From Tetranychus cinnabarinus (Eukaryota > Arthropoda > Arachnida > Trombidiformes > Tetranychidae): a DNA stretch of 64,000 nt. Numbering within the stretch: the first letter of the stretch is position 1; each line of letters begins with the position of its first letter. Positions 48,214 to 57,147 of the stretch are shown piece after piece. Position numbers and translations under genes: made by a program. Location of the stretch: positions 5,287,501-5,351,500 of the forward strand of contig WHVY01000004.1 in NCBI GenBank assembly GCA_022266195.1. Direction: 5' to 3'. The notes under the pieces are model-generated. The model had not been told where the DNA came from. It ran no database searches and saw nothing but the letters and a program-made list of their open reading frames with translations.

Positions 48214-48508
48214 TTCTGGTTAACCTGCTGATTCAACACAAGCAGCATATTCTTGGTCATCTTGGTAACATTGTAACTCCAGTAACACATTAAAACAATT
48301 GTTCAATTATCATATGATTATTCAATTGAAACATTGGTGATAATTGTTCAGTTTCAATTGTTATTAAACTTGAGAGGTGTAAATAAAGCTGAAACTGGTT
48401 CAATTGAACAAGATTAAATGACTTATCAATTTGATTGCAATTGAAACAAATCTTGTAATCTTATCTTGTAATAAGCTCTAACGTGTTATGAATAAGCCAC
48501 AAGTCACA
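48214..48508 (-). repeat. Array spacer 1, central copy (promoter side of A)
   Basis: About 295 bp between the A start codon and the B stop codon. It is repeated at 45,930-46,129 and 59,474-59,770. The match includes the bases just before the A start codon and the run ATGAATAAGCCACAAGT near the B end, so promoter and 3' flank were duplicated together with the genes. Confidence 0.8.
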
Positions 48509-49576
48509 TTAGGTATCATAGGAAACCCATTTTTTTGCAAGGTGAGAATAGACATAAAATATTAATGCGATTATCATTAATATACTGGCAATAACAAATG
48601 ACGATAAAATGGCTAAATCATCACAAGAGGATTTGGAACCAGAAATTGATTCACTTAATTTGAGATTTTGCAAGTTGTAATAGTGTCTCTTATCGTCCTT
48701 AATATGAAGATTAAAAGTCGAATCCCAAATTGAACATAAACCCTTTTTACATGTAAATGTATCTGGAAGGTCGACCAAACATAAATTACCAACAATCTTA
48801 TTGTACTTTGGCTTATCATCTGTGAGAAATCCTACGGTTCCATCAAAACTCAAGCCGTAACCATACACAATGGGATTGGTATAATTGCACAAAATGACCA
48901 GAAATGAACTTTCATGTGATAAAGAGACTTCAAGCATTTTTGGATTCTTGTCAAATGAATTGATCCAAAATTGGACGAAATCCGTCCTTTTCTTTATTAT
49001 GAGTTGATATTCATTGTTGCCATAAATCTGGTAACCACCGCACTTGGTGAAAGCTAGTTGATACCAAGGTAGTTCAGTTGAATCTTCAGCGATTACGGAA
49101 TCAATTACGTCCGAAACTAACGCTATACTATAATTGGCACTGTACACTAGGTCTAAGAGTTCAACATCGTAGGGCGTCTGTTTGGATGTGAAAGGCTGAG
49201 CAATCCAAGTACAAATCAAGTTTCCATTCATGTAGATGGATGATCCAGTCATGAGTCGTCTTTTATCATTGAATACACCAGATTCAGTTTTACCTAATCT
49301 CAATTTAGCACAAGAGTACATTAAGGTCCTTTTCTGTCCAGTGAATGTTAACATAATTGAATGACTTCTACTTGGATCCATATTGTATGCCACCAATGTA
49401 ACATTAAAGTCAGACTCACCATTTTCAATTTCATTGACACTGATGAGCACCTCAACGTGAGAACAATATGTTGATGGGTTACACGGAATACTATAAGTCT
49501 TAAGACGACATGATGAGCTTTCTTCACACTGTTTTGATACTAGAAACAAAACCGTCGATGTTAGCGTCAAAAGCAT
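48509..49576 (-). CDS. Gene B: secreted/type I membrane protein, array family
   Basis: Intronless, 355 residues, the same length as gene A and clearly its relative. It has a signal peptide (MLLTLTSTVLFLVSKQC) and an ectodomain with sequons (NVTL, NYSI, NYTN) and paired Cys. Blocks shared with A are VTLVAYN, LMYSCAK, TGSSIYMNGNLICTWI and FTKCGGYQIYGNNEYQLIIK. The C-terminal membrane helix is LSSFVIASILMIIALIFYVY, followed by a short tail. B carries extra Cys (CNPSTYC, CKKGLC) absent from A, so the two have diverged well beyond recent duplication. Function unknown; surface exposure is predicted from topology. Confidence 0.85.
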   Translation of the reverse strand: MLLTLTSTVLFLVSKQCEESSSCRLKTYSIPCNPSTYCSHVEVLISVNEIENGESDFNVTLVAYNMDPSRSHSIMLTFTGQKRTLMYSCAKLRLGKTESGVFNDKRRLMTGSSIYMNGNLICTWIAQPFTSKQTPYDVELLDLVYSANYSIALVSDVIDSVIAEDSTELPWYQLAFTKCGGYQIYGNNEYQLIIKKRTDFVQFWINSFDKNPKMLEVSLSHESSFLVILCNYTNPIVYGYGLSFDGTVGFLTDDKPKYNKIVGNLCLVDLPDTFTCKKGLCSIWDSTFNLHIKDDKRHYYNLQNLKLSESISGSKSSCDDLAILSSFVIASILMIIALIFYVYSHLAKKWVSYDT

Positions 49577-50310
49577 AATATTAGATTATTCTTGGATGAA
49601 CTATTGCAGTTGATTTAACAAAAAAATTATAAAAACTGTAAAGCTGCTAAATGGTGAATTCACCTATCATAGATACTGGAAGCTCAATTGAAAGTGAAAC
49701 ATTGAATGTCTATGTATACCATTGCACATAAACAACTGCAATGCTTATTTTTGAACTCTCTCTTTTTCCCTCTCGTTTGAGATAAAACAAAAGAGAGAGA
49801 ACAGAAAGGGATATTGAAGATTCTAATGAAATTATTATTATCAAAGAGTAAAGAAGAAAAGAGAGATGATTTATGAAAACGATAACTAGCTGTTCGATCA
49901 GGCTAAATGTACGAGGTAACCATTTGAAGATTAATGAATCAACGACAATGTAACAAAACTTGAATGTCGTGAGGAGGACCGACAGTAGCTGGTTTAGGTA
50001 AACCAGAAGAGCCTGGAAAAAATCAATGGCTATTTGACCGTTTAGCTGTACCTTCACAGAAATATCAACCAGATTTACTCTTAAAGGCAAAATTTTCTTG
50101 TTATAAGGAACCAGAAATTATGTGGCCGATAAAACCCAAATATTATTATATTATAATACAAATATTTGGCATAGCATCCAATAGCATTGTTAAGTAAACA
50201 AAATTTGGGTAAACTGGTTAATGTACATGAGAGTAATTAAACGTGGGTAACTACGAAGATTTATAAACAAAATAACACTTTTAATTACATTAATTTATAA
50301 TATTTCATCG
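49577..50310. repeat. Array spacer 2, right copy with a 250-bp insertion
   Basis: It matches 46,662-47,120 at both ends but is longer. The extra part, about 49,740-50,078, has no counterpart in the left copy and no inverted repeats that would name it. Its right end continues without a break into the AATATTTCATCG motif at the edge of the foldback element. Confidence 0.7.
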
Positions 50311-51948
50311 AAAGGATGAGGACTAAAAGAATAGGGAAAAATGCCTGCGAAATAGATTTTTTTGAAAATATTTTTTTCTTATGTAAAATAGTATCAAAAA
50401 CACATAGCTTTGAACCATTTTTTTGTACCCGAAGCCGTTTTCGAGAAAATGGCCTTAAAATTTTTGTTCAGTAAACAGCCATTTTTAGACTAATCTTATC
50501 ATGCTAATCATGAATATCTGATCGGTTTTATGATCCGACATTTTGTTGCTGAGCAAACACGAAAAACATGTATAAAAATGTTTAAAACGGGCCCTTTTGA
50601 TTTATGAGATGATGAATATTGTGGAACCACGATCAAAACTATTTTTTCTTGTGTAGTTTTGAATTCTAAATCTCATGGTTTTATTAAAATGCAGTTATCA
50701 CCTGACAAACAGTGTGCGAAATCGATTTACAAGTCTTTTCATGTCATAGATAGCGAATTATTTGAAGGGACACTCGGTATGATGGAACCACGATCAAAAC
50801 TATTTTTTCTTGTGTTGTTTTGAATTCTAAATCTCATGGTTTTATTAAAATGCAGTTATCACCTGACAAACAGTGTGCGAAATCGATTTGAAAGTCTTTT
50901 CATGTCATGGATCTGCACTAAATCATAACTATTTGATCTGGTGCATTTCGGATTCTGAATTTTGTATTTTATAATGATTTGAATATCACACCGCCTGATA
51001 CATTTAAAAAGTAACACTGTGGAATTGATCATCATATACATTGAAATGAAAAGTTTTTCAAATCGTTTGCATGCTAAGTTTATCAGGTGGCAATACATAC
51101 GGAAAAATATTTAGAATAAGTTATCAAGAACTGCATCGAACGAAATAGGGTTTGTCGTGTTTCCAGTCCATAGAGTGCCTCATCAAGCAATGAAAACTCA
51201 ATGGCATACAATAACTTTTCAAATCGATTTCGCACACTGTTTGTCAGGTGATAACTGCATTTTAATAAAACCATGAGATTTAGAATTTAAAACTACACAA
51301 GAAAAAATAGTTTTGATCGTGGTTCCATCATACCGAGTGTCCCTTCAAATAATTCGCTATCTATGACATGAAAAGACTTTCAAATCGATTTCGCACACTG
51401 TTTGTCAGGTGATAACTGCATTTTAATAAAACCATGAGATTTAGAATTTAAAACTACACAAGAAAAAATAGTTTTGATCGTGGTTCCATCATACCGAGTG
51501 TCCCTTCAAATAATTCGCTATCTATGACATGAAAAGACTTTCAAATCGATTTCGCACACTGTTTGTCAGGTGATAACTGCATTTTAATAAAACCATGAGA
51601 TTTAGAATTCAAAACTACACAAGAAAAAATAGTTTTGATCGTGGTTCCACAATATTCATCATCTCATAAATCAAAAGGGCCCGTTTTAAACATTTTTATA
51701 CATGTTTTTCGTGTTTGCTCAGCAACAAAATGTCGGATCATAAAACCGATCAGATATTCATGATCAGCATGATAAGATTAGTCTAAAAATGGCTGTTTAC
51801 TGAAAAAAAATTTTAAGGCCATTTTCTCGAAAACGGCTTCGGGTACAAAAAAATGGTTCAAAGCTATGTGTTTTTGATACTATTTTACATAAGAAAAAAA
51901 TATTTTCAAAAAAATCTATTTCGCAGGCGAATTCTGTCCTCCTCCTTT
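50311..51948. mobile_element. Foldback-type element, about 1.6 kb, arms almost the whole element
   Basis: The core runs 50,343-51,928, starting GCCTGCGAAATAG and ending with its complement. About 270 bp at each end are near-perfect inverted copies (50,343-50,615 against 51,655-51,928). Further in, both arms contain a 161-bp unit in opposite orientations. A weaker outer pair (GGATGAGGAC left, GTCCTCCTCC right) suggests true ends near 50,311 and 51,948. Comparison with the intact duplicate at 47,090-47,115 shows the insertion point between CATCG and GATAC. There is no transposase frame, so the element is non-autonomous. No clear target duplication could be defined. Confidence 0.88.
51221..51655. 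repeat. 161-bp tandem repeat inside the foldback element
   Basis: Three near-identical units begin at 51,221, 51,382 and 51,543 (marker AAATCGATTTCGCACACTG). The left arm has the same unit in inverse orientation about twice, around 50,616-50,908. A more diverged half-unit lies near 51,058-51,100. Unequal numbers in the two arms indicate expansion or loss after the arms formed. Confidence 0.88.
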
Positions 51949-52250
51949 GATACAAAGTCTGTCAGAAGGAAAGAAAAATTATCCTTTGATTGAAAACCGA
52001 TGAAAAATGCGCTTTCTGTAAATTACAGAAAGTATCAGAATTATAAGTATGAGTATTAGCACGATTGTTAATATGATAATCAGCAGGTTGATCGATTTTT
52101 GGTTGTAGAATTGGTTAGTTTAAAGTGATTTTCTTGATAAACAATTGAACCATCTGCAATTATCGACAATTCACCTTCTATTTTTGCGATGTCATAAGTT
52201 TGAATAAGTGATTCTTTGAGGTAATTTCCATCCACATTCTGTATCAGAAA
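51949..52250 (-). pseudogene. C-terminal fragment of a second A gene
   Basis: It matches 47,146-47,435, the end of intact gene A, including the 3' flank ATACAAAGTCTGTCAGA, the membrane-helix coding region and the tail. A 6-9 bp deletion removes TTTGTTTG-like codons. The match stops near 52,250, and the N-terminal half reappears at 59,106-59,473. The copy is therefore split and inactive. Confidence 0.8.
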
Positions 52251-52456
52251 TTTTAGTCATTCCCACGCTTCAGAAATCAACTCTACGTTCTTCTACGATT
52301 CTTTCAAGCGGAAAATTGAAAAAATATCTTAAATATTAAAAATAGTGAGTCACTTTCCAGTGACTGGAATACCATAGGTAGATTACAATACAAAATCCAA
52401 GCTTCAAAATGCTTATTTCATTAACCGTGCAGCACCGAAAAAAATGAAAGCATATA

Positions 52457-52624
52457 CAGCTTAGAAAATTAAGTTTCGCCCATCAAGATTCAATGATACG
52501 CATCTAAATCGATAAGATTAGTTTTAATCAAAATCTCCATTGATTTTACAATTGATTTACTAGTCTTATCAATCCAGATGCGTATCTTTAAATGTTGATG
52601 GGCGAAACTTAATTTTCTAAGCTG
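52457..52624. mobile_element. 168-bp hairpin MITE with TA duplication
   Basis: The element begins CAGCTTAGAAAATTAAGTTT and ends with the complement. The first 30 bp pair perfectly and pairing continues with mismatches for about 65 bp per side, so almost the whole element folds into one hairpin. TA flanks both ends (52,455-52,456 and 52,625-52,626), as in Tc1/mariner-mobilised elements. The termini differ from those of the complete mariner at 53,668, so that transposase is not the obvious source. Confidence 0.85.
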
Positions 52625-53076
52625 TATTTTATGCAAAAATTTTAAAGCAAGGGCACTTTCCTTGTTAGATGCGTTAAATTCATTTTTGAAAATACTTTTC
52701 TATGGACAGAATATAACTTAATTTTCTTTGTTAGATATTGAACAAAAAAATCAATAACGATCAATTTAATCGGTTAAAACGAAATTCTAATGATGCATCT
52801 ATTTACTTATTTACAATTTGATATCAACTCATTCCATAATTTTTGTCACACTTTCAATAGTTCAACGTGTTTCTTAATATTGAATTTTTATGTGACTTAG
52901 TTACAGTGAAATAAAAACTGTTGCATGTTTACTGTTTGAGCGTACATAATAACTGTTAACTGTTGAATTGACTTACAATATTGCTTCTATTGATATTTGC
53001 ACAGAATAAATAGTAAATGATTTATCTAACTATTTAAAACTATTACTATTATTGCTGAATAATATCCAGATTGACT

Positions 53077-53441
53077 TTACTGATTATTTCGATTGATATT
53101 TGTACAAAATAATAAGTACAACGAGCCACATTCCAATGTGAACTATCGAAAATAAAGACACAAATAAGTTATTTTGACGTTTGAATAACATTTGAATATA
53201 AATGTGAAAAGTCTTACAAGCAAAGTGTTATTATTGTCAACATGAATATAATTACCAATATATGCACACATTTTACGAGCAGCAAGCCGTTCCAGAGCTT
53301 CAAGTTTCTGTTGGAACAAAAAGATTGATTGCATAAGAGAAACGATTCGAATACTAATAATAGAAAACGCAAAAACTCAAAAGGTCAAAAAGATACACCG
53401 ACTACCTTAAGAGCAATTTTCCCATCACTGATAAATCCCAA
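53077..53441 (-). pseudogene. 3' half of a gustatory-type receptor gene
   Basis: Exon 4 (53077..53142, 21 codons plus stop, TLECGSLYLLFC) and exon 3 (53218..53307, 30 codons, ERLAARKMCAYIGNYIHV) are open, have good splice sites and match the receptor genes at 60,083 and 62,906. A piece of exon 2 ends at 53406 with a GTAG donor. The large first exon, which holds most membrane segments, is absent. The 3' flank (52,640-53,076) also matches the flank of the receptor gene at 62,340-62,905, so a duplicated block carried this fragment here. Confidence 0.8.
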
Positions 53442-53667
53442 AGACATTGATGATTTAAGTATTCGCGAAGACCTCTACATTCACGTTTGCAAACAACACA
53501 GGTTAGCACAGCAGGAGTGTTGGAAGAGGGAGGAGAAGGATCCATGAGTAGGAAAAATAAATTTAAAGAGAGATTAACAGGTAAATGTTCACTTGATGCT
53601 GAAAAATAAATGATATTTGTAAATCCAAAAAGAGCTTTTATTACAGAAAATCTGGTGACAAAAAGTA

Positions 53668-54973
53668 AAGGGTGGCATAGAAGTAAGGTGACAATTTTTA
53701 TAAGTGAATAACTTTATTGTTACTATCACGAAATATATGAAATTTCGCTCAGTGAAAGAAGAGATGTTAAGCTACATGAAAATCAAGAAATCACAGAGTT
53801 TGGACCTTCACGCGCAATTTTACGCAATTTCTGTTTGAGGCGCGCCATAAGAGCTTTGCCAGAGCTTTCTGAGACTTTATTAGAAATATTTCGCCAAATT
53901 TTGACGAAATCACAGAGTCTTCTAGGTATATTTGCTCGTTTAGAGTACTCAGCTTTACATAAAGCCCAAAATTTTTCGATTGGGCGACATTGAGGAAGAT
54001 TTGGAGGGTTAATTTTTTTGCCTACAAAATTGATATTTTTTGATTCAAGGAACTTGATTACATCTTTTTGATAGTGTGACGTTGCCAAATCAGGCCAAAA
54101 CAAAACAGAATCAATATTATGGTGTTTTTCAATGAAAGGCAAAAGGTGACTTTTCAAAATTTCTAAATAAATATCTCCTCTGATAGTTCCTGATGTTATA
54201 TAAGACTCAGAAACATTCCCAAAACTATCGATCGCTTGCCAAACTAAGTATTTTTTTGTATATTTTTCTTTGCCTATTAATCTAATCTCATCTGGAACTG
54301 AATTTTTCGACTTTGCTGAATAAAATTTCTTGCCTGGAATTTGTCTTGGATCGAGCGGGACGTACGTCTCGTCGTCCATAATGATAACTTTATCTGATAA
54401 AATTTGCTCATAAATTTTTCTAGAACCTTTCTTGCAACGATTAAATTGATCTTTTATGTAAGCAGGTGACTTAGTTTGAGCAAAAGATCGATAACCTAGG
54501 GCTTTCTTACCTCTTCGAAATGAATCATGAGAAATGTTGAGTTTATTTCCACCAGCACGATGAGAAATTCTTGGGTCTTTTTCGATGATTTTTTCGATTT
54601 TTTTAAGATTTTTTTCAACCAAAACCGTTTTTGGCCTTCCAGAAAGTTGATTATAACAAGTAGATCCTGTTGATTCAAAACGCTGTATCATACGATAAAT
54701 TGATTGCCTTTTAAGGCCTTGATTAACAAAATATTTCACTGTAAAAGTTCGATTTTTTTCATTTTTAGAGTAAAATTGGCAAACAGATTCATATAAGAAC
54801 TCATTTTTTTTACGTTTATTAGCCATAATTTTGACCTAAACTGGCAAAAATTGGTATTCCTAGAAAGCTTAATATCTAAGGAGTTTAGTTTTATCATTTA
54901 AATAGCTTAAATTATTTCAACAACAATTATAAAACGCTTATAAAGTTTGTCACCTTACTTCTATGCCACCCTT
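53668..54973 (-). mobile_element. Complete Tc1/mariner element, 1,306 bp
   Basis: The terminal inverted repeats are 27 bp and perfect: AAGGGTGGCATAGAAGTAAG begins both ends and the match continues through GTGACAA. A TATAAG-containing block extends it imperfectly. The element is bounded by a TA target duplication (53,666-53,667 and 54,974-54,975). It contains one open transposase gene on the minus strand. Perfect repeats, target duplication and an intact frame suggest a recent insertion that may still be competent. Confidence 0.93.
53783..54826 (-). CDS. Tc1/mariner transposase, DD37E-type spacing
   Basis: Intronless, 347 residues. The N-terminal half contains helix-turn-helix segments (VKYFVNQGLKRQSIYRMIQ, then a GRPKTVL hinge and PRISHRAGGNKLNISHDSFR). 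The catalytic triad is visible: Asp in IIMDDETYVPL, Asp in LFWPDLATSHY and Glu in PQCRPIEKFWA. Thirty-seven residues separate the second Asp and the Glu, which is the DD37E arrangement known from some mosquito and other arthropod elements. The PxCRPIExFW motif is typical of the superfamily. The enzyme cuts and pastes its element at TA sites. It starts at the first ATG and lies wholly between the inverted repeats. Confidence 0.92.
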   Translation of the reverse strand: MANKRKKNEFLYESVCQFYSKNEKNRTFTVKYFVNQGLKRQSIYRMIQRFESTGSTCYNQLSGRPKTVLVEKNLKKIEKIIEKDPRISHRAGGNKLNISHDSFRRGKKALGYRSFAQTKSPAYIKDQFNRCKKGSRKIYEQILSDKVIIMDDETYVPLDPRQIPGKKFYSAKSKNSVPDEIRLIGKEKYTKKYLVWQAIDSFGNVSESYITSGTIRGDIYLEILKSHLLPFIEKHHNIDSVLFWPDLATSHYQKDVIKFLESKNINFVGKKINPPNLPQCRPIEKFWALCKAEYSKRANIPRRLCDFVKIWRNISNKVSESSGKALMARLKQKLRKIAREGPNSVIS

Positions 54974-55013
54974 TAGTTGTTTCGTAGAAGTCGGATCCAA
55001 AATTGAAATTTAA

Positions 55014-55425
55014 TTAATTCAATTCTATTTTTCTTCCTGGGCGGAAACCCATCTGCATTCGACAGATTGCAATGTCAAATTGAACACGCAACAAATCGAT
55101 TTCATTTAAGGATGTACATAAAGGAAAACATGGATCAGATTTATGTGGTAATTTTCTAGCCAGTATGGTTGCAATCGCAAAATCAATAGAATAATGAAAG
55201 TTGATTTCATAATCTTGCACCTGCCAGAAATCCATCTCAATTATCTTTTTAGTTAAATCTTCAGCTTCGGCATTCAATTCCTCAAGTGTTTCAATATGTT
55301 TCTGTAAAATGGCTGCATTTAATGGCTTTAAAGAAAGAAAGAAAAGGTTACAAAAAAGCTGGAAGATTAATCACTTTTTTACTTACATCATCATATACCG
55401 GCATTTTCACTAAAGTAACCACCAT
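55014..55425 (-). CDS. Small two-exon gene, possible C1D/Sas10-like protein
   Basis: Exons 55387..55425 and 55014..55325, joined by a 61-bp intron (GTAAGT, TTTAAAG), give 116 residues. The start could also be the Met eight codons on (MPVYDDPLNAAI). The protein is helical: an amphipathic first helix (LQKHIETLEELNAEAEDL), then a segment YEINFHYSIDFAIATILARK and SLNEIDLLRVQFDIA. Order and spacing loosely recall the C1D domain of the nuclear exosome cofactor, but key residues are not clearly kept. The mariner element lies 40 bp past the stop codon, probably in its 3' UTR. It may be a young degenerate paralog or an unrelated orphan. Confidence 0.45.
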
Positions 55426-55672
55426 AAAATAAACAATATTTAAACTAAGCAAAAAAGTGTCTCCGCAATCTTTTATACTATCTATTTCTCCCTAAAAGTC
55501 ACGTGGCTACCTTGCTATGATTGAACAGAAAGAAAATAATCGAAAATTTGCTTATCTTAAAATCATTTTAATTCATTTTTAAAATCAAGCAACTCAATCA
55601 GGGTTTACATTAAACTTTTTAATTCATTTCATATTTGAAATTTCGGATCATTTTCAAAGTTTTTGCAAGGGC

Positions 55673-55852
55673 CTACTGATATACTTTATCAGTTCCATGC
55701 AGTTGGCAGTTAAAATCGCTCACAAACGATGGAGTCACATAAACTTCAACGCGTGGAAGGCTCCATTCGCGCAGGAATCTTTCTACATCGAGAGACATAT
55801 ATCCAACTAAAAATGTGTCAGGTGTACACGCGTTGACGTAATATGTTCTAAT
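55673..55852 (-). pseudogene. Coding-like remnant, 59 codons, unidentified
   Basis: This frame has locally higher GC and balanced protein-like composition (for example FLVGYMSLDVERFLREW and LPRVEVYVTPSFV), unlike the surrounding AT-rich noncoding DNA. An acceptor-like TTTAG precedes it but no start codon or upstream exon is visible. It is probably an exon left from a rearranged gene. I do not recognise the family. Confidence 0.35.
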
Positions 55853-55984
55853 CTAAATTCTAATCACAAACTACTTTAATTAACCGCAGAAAATTGAAAC
55901 TGATGCATTTTTTGAAGTCGAGCTAATTTACAGTTGAGTTAACTTAGTTTATTTTTTTTCTTGCAAATGGATATGCTTTCACAA

Positions 55985-56590
55985 ATCGAGACAGTATTAA
56001 AGAATATTAATCGTGATTAATGAAAGGATTAATAAAAGGATTAATAATTAATCCACTGTAATAACTTGTTAAATACGCAGATTTTATCACCCACAGATTA
56101 ATAGATTGAGTAATAATCGTTTTATTAATGAGAATGAATCTTCTTGAATCTGAGTTAATTTACTGTAAATCAAAATTCTTTCACAAATTGAGTCAAGATT
56201 AATTGTGTTTAATAAACGGATTACTAATATATCCATTACAATCGTTTTATGATTAATTGTATTAATTTGAGATTCGCATTTTTAACTTAACAAAATTGTC
56301 AGTTAAAAGAGAGAGAGCTGTTTTCTCTTTCTTTATCATCCTGTTTTACATCTTCTTCAATTTTACCTAATTTACTGTTAAATAAACTTAATACATTTTA
56401 AACTACATTCAAAAATATTGCAGAAATCGAATGGTAATTAAAGAAGATTAATTGTGTCCAATAAAAGGATTAGTAATTAATCCATTAGAATCATTTCATG
56501 ATTAATTAAATTAGTTCAAGATTCACATTTTTAAGTTAACAAAATTGTCACTCAAAAGAAAGAGAGCTGATTTTCTCTTACTCTAACATC
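55985..56590. repeat. Three imperfect tandem copies, unit about 235 bp
   Basis: Three blocks, at about 55,985-56,160, 56,185-56,350 and 56,425-56,590, share the ordered motifs AAAGGATTANTAATTAATCCA, ATGATTAATT, a TTAACAAAATTGTCA run and AAAGAGAGAGCTG followed by TTTTCTCTT. The second and third are closest. The block is noncoding and unlike anything else in the window. Confidence 0.7.
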
Positions 56591-56672
56591 CTTCGTTTGC
56601 CTAACAATCATTTCTGTTTATGTTTATTGTCCAATGCAAAACAGGATGATAAAGAAAGAGAAAACAGCTCTC
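56313..56672. repeat. Perfect 35-bp inverted repeat, 290 bp apart
   Basis: The arm at 56,313-56,347 (GAGAGCTGTTTTCTCTTTCT and onward) is exactly complementary to 56,638-56,672. The left arm lies inside the second tandem unit. Perfect arms among diverged repeats suggest either recent inversion of a unit end or the termini of a small element of about 360 bp. No target duplication was seen. Confidence 0.8.
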
Positions 56673-56697
56673 ACGGAGAATCTTCATCTCCATCCTC

Positions 56698-56877
56698 ATG
56701 CAATTGCCAGCAAATGCTTACTTGATGCGAAATTGGCGAAAAGAAATGGTGGCCATCATTCTCAACGTAGTTCGACTGGAGAATGATCGATTTGTCAACC
56801 TACGTAATTATGCCGACTTGGCTGAATTTATTGAAAAGGTTTATCTGGATTTAGTCAATGGTGAATTCCAAAATTGA
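56698..56877 (+). pseudogene. Coding-like remnant, 59 codons, unidentified
   Basis: An ATG-led frame of 59 codons with GC above its surroundings and a helical, charged composition (RNWRKEMVAIILNVV, then YADLAEFIEKVYLDL). The last 20 codons are repeated directly downstream in a 62-bp duplication with many replacements. No intron or partner exon is visible. It resembles a fragment of a larger gene; family not recognised. Confidence 0.35.
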
Positions 56878-56942
56878 AACTGGCTGAAGTTATTGAAAAG
56901 GTTTGCCTGCCTTCAGTCTATGGTGAATGCCATAAGTGAAAC
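56819..56942. repeat. Direct duplication of a 62-bp unit
   Basis: 56,819-56,880 and 56,881-56,942 both begin TGGCTGAA and end TGAAAC, with about 75-80 percent identity between. The first copy forms the end of the 59-codon frame, and the second keeps an equivalent frame (LAEVIEKV against LAEFIEKV). Confidence 0.85.
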
Positions 56943-57147
56943 ATTTCTATGTCTGAAAAAATAAAATTAATTAATTATGCATTAATTTTTATTGTGGCTA
57001 ACCTAAAGGATTGCAAGTGGAACTTACGCAGCCTGAAAGCCATGGCTTGAGCCAAGCCTGAACTACATGTCCGAAAAACTGTCAAAGTTTAATCAGAAGT
57101 CAGGCTACTAAGAAAGGGGCGCAGATTTTCTACATCACATGCAAGAT

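Noticed and set aside
49710..50090. Minus-strand hydrophobic frame in spacer 2
   Set aside because: The composition reflects AT-rich purine/pyrimidine runs; it crosses the edge between inserted and ancestral spacer sequence, so it is not one gene.
53329..53547. Plus-strand frame opposite the receptor pseudogene
   Set aside because: It overlaps the antisense of the receptor exon 2 remnant and begins with TTG; no splice partner or family was recognised.
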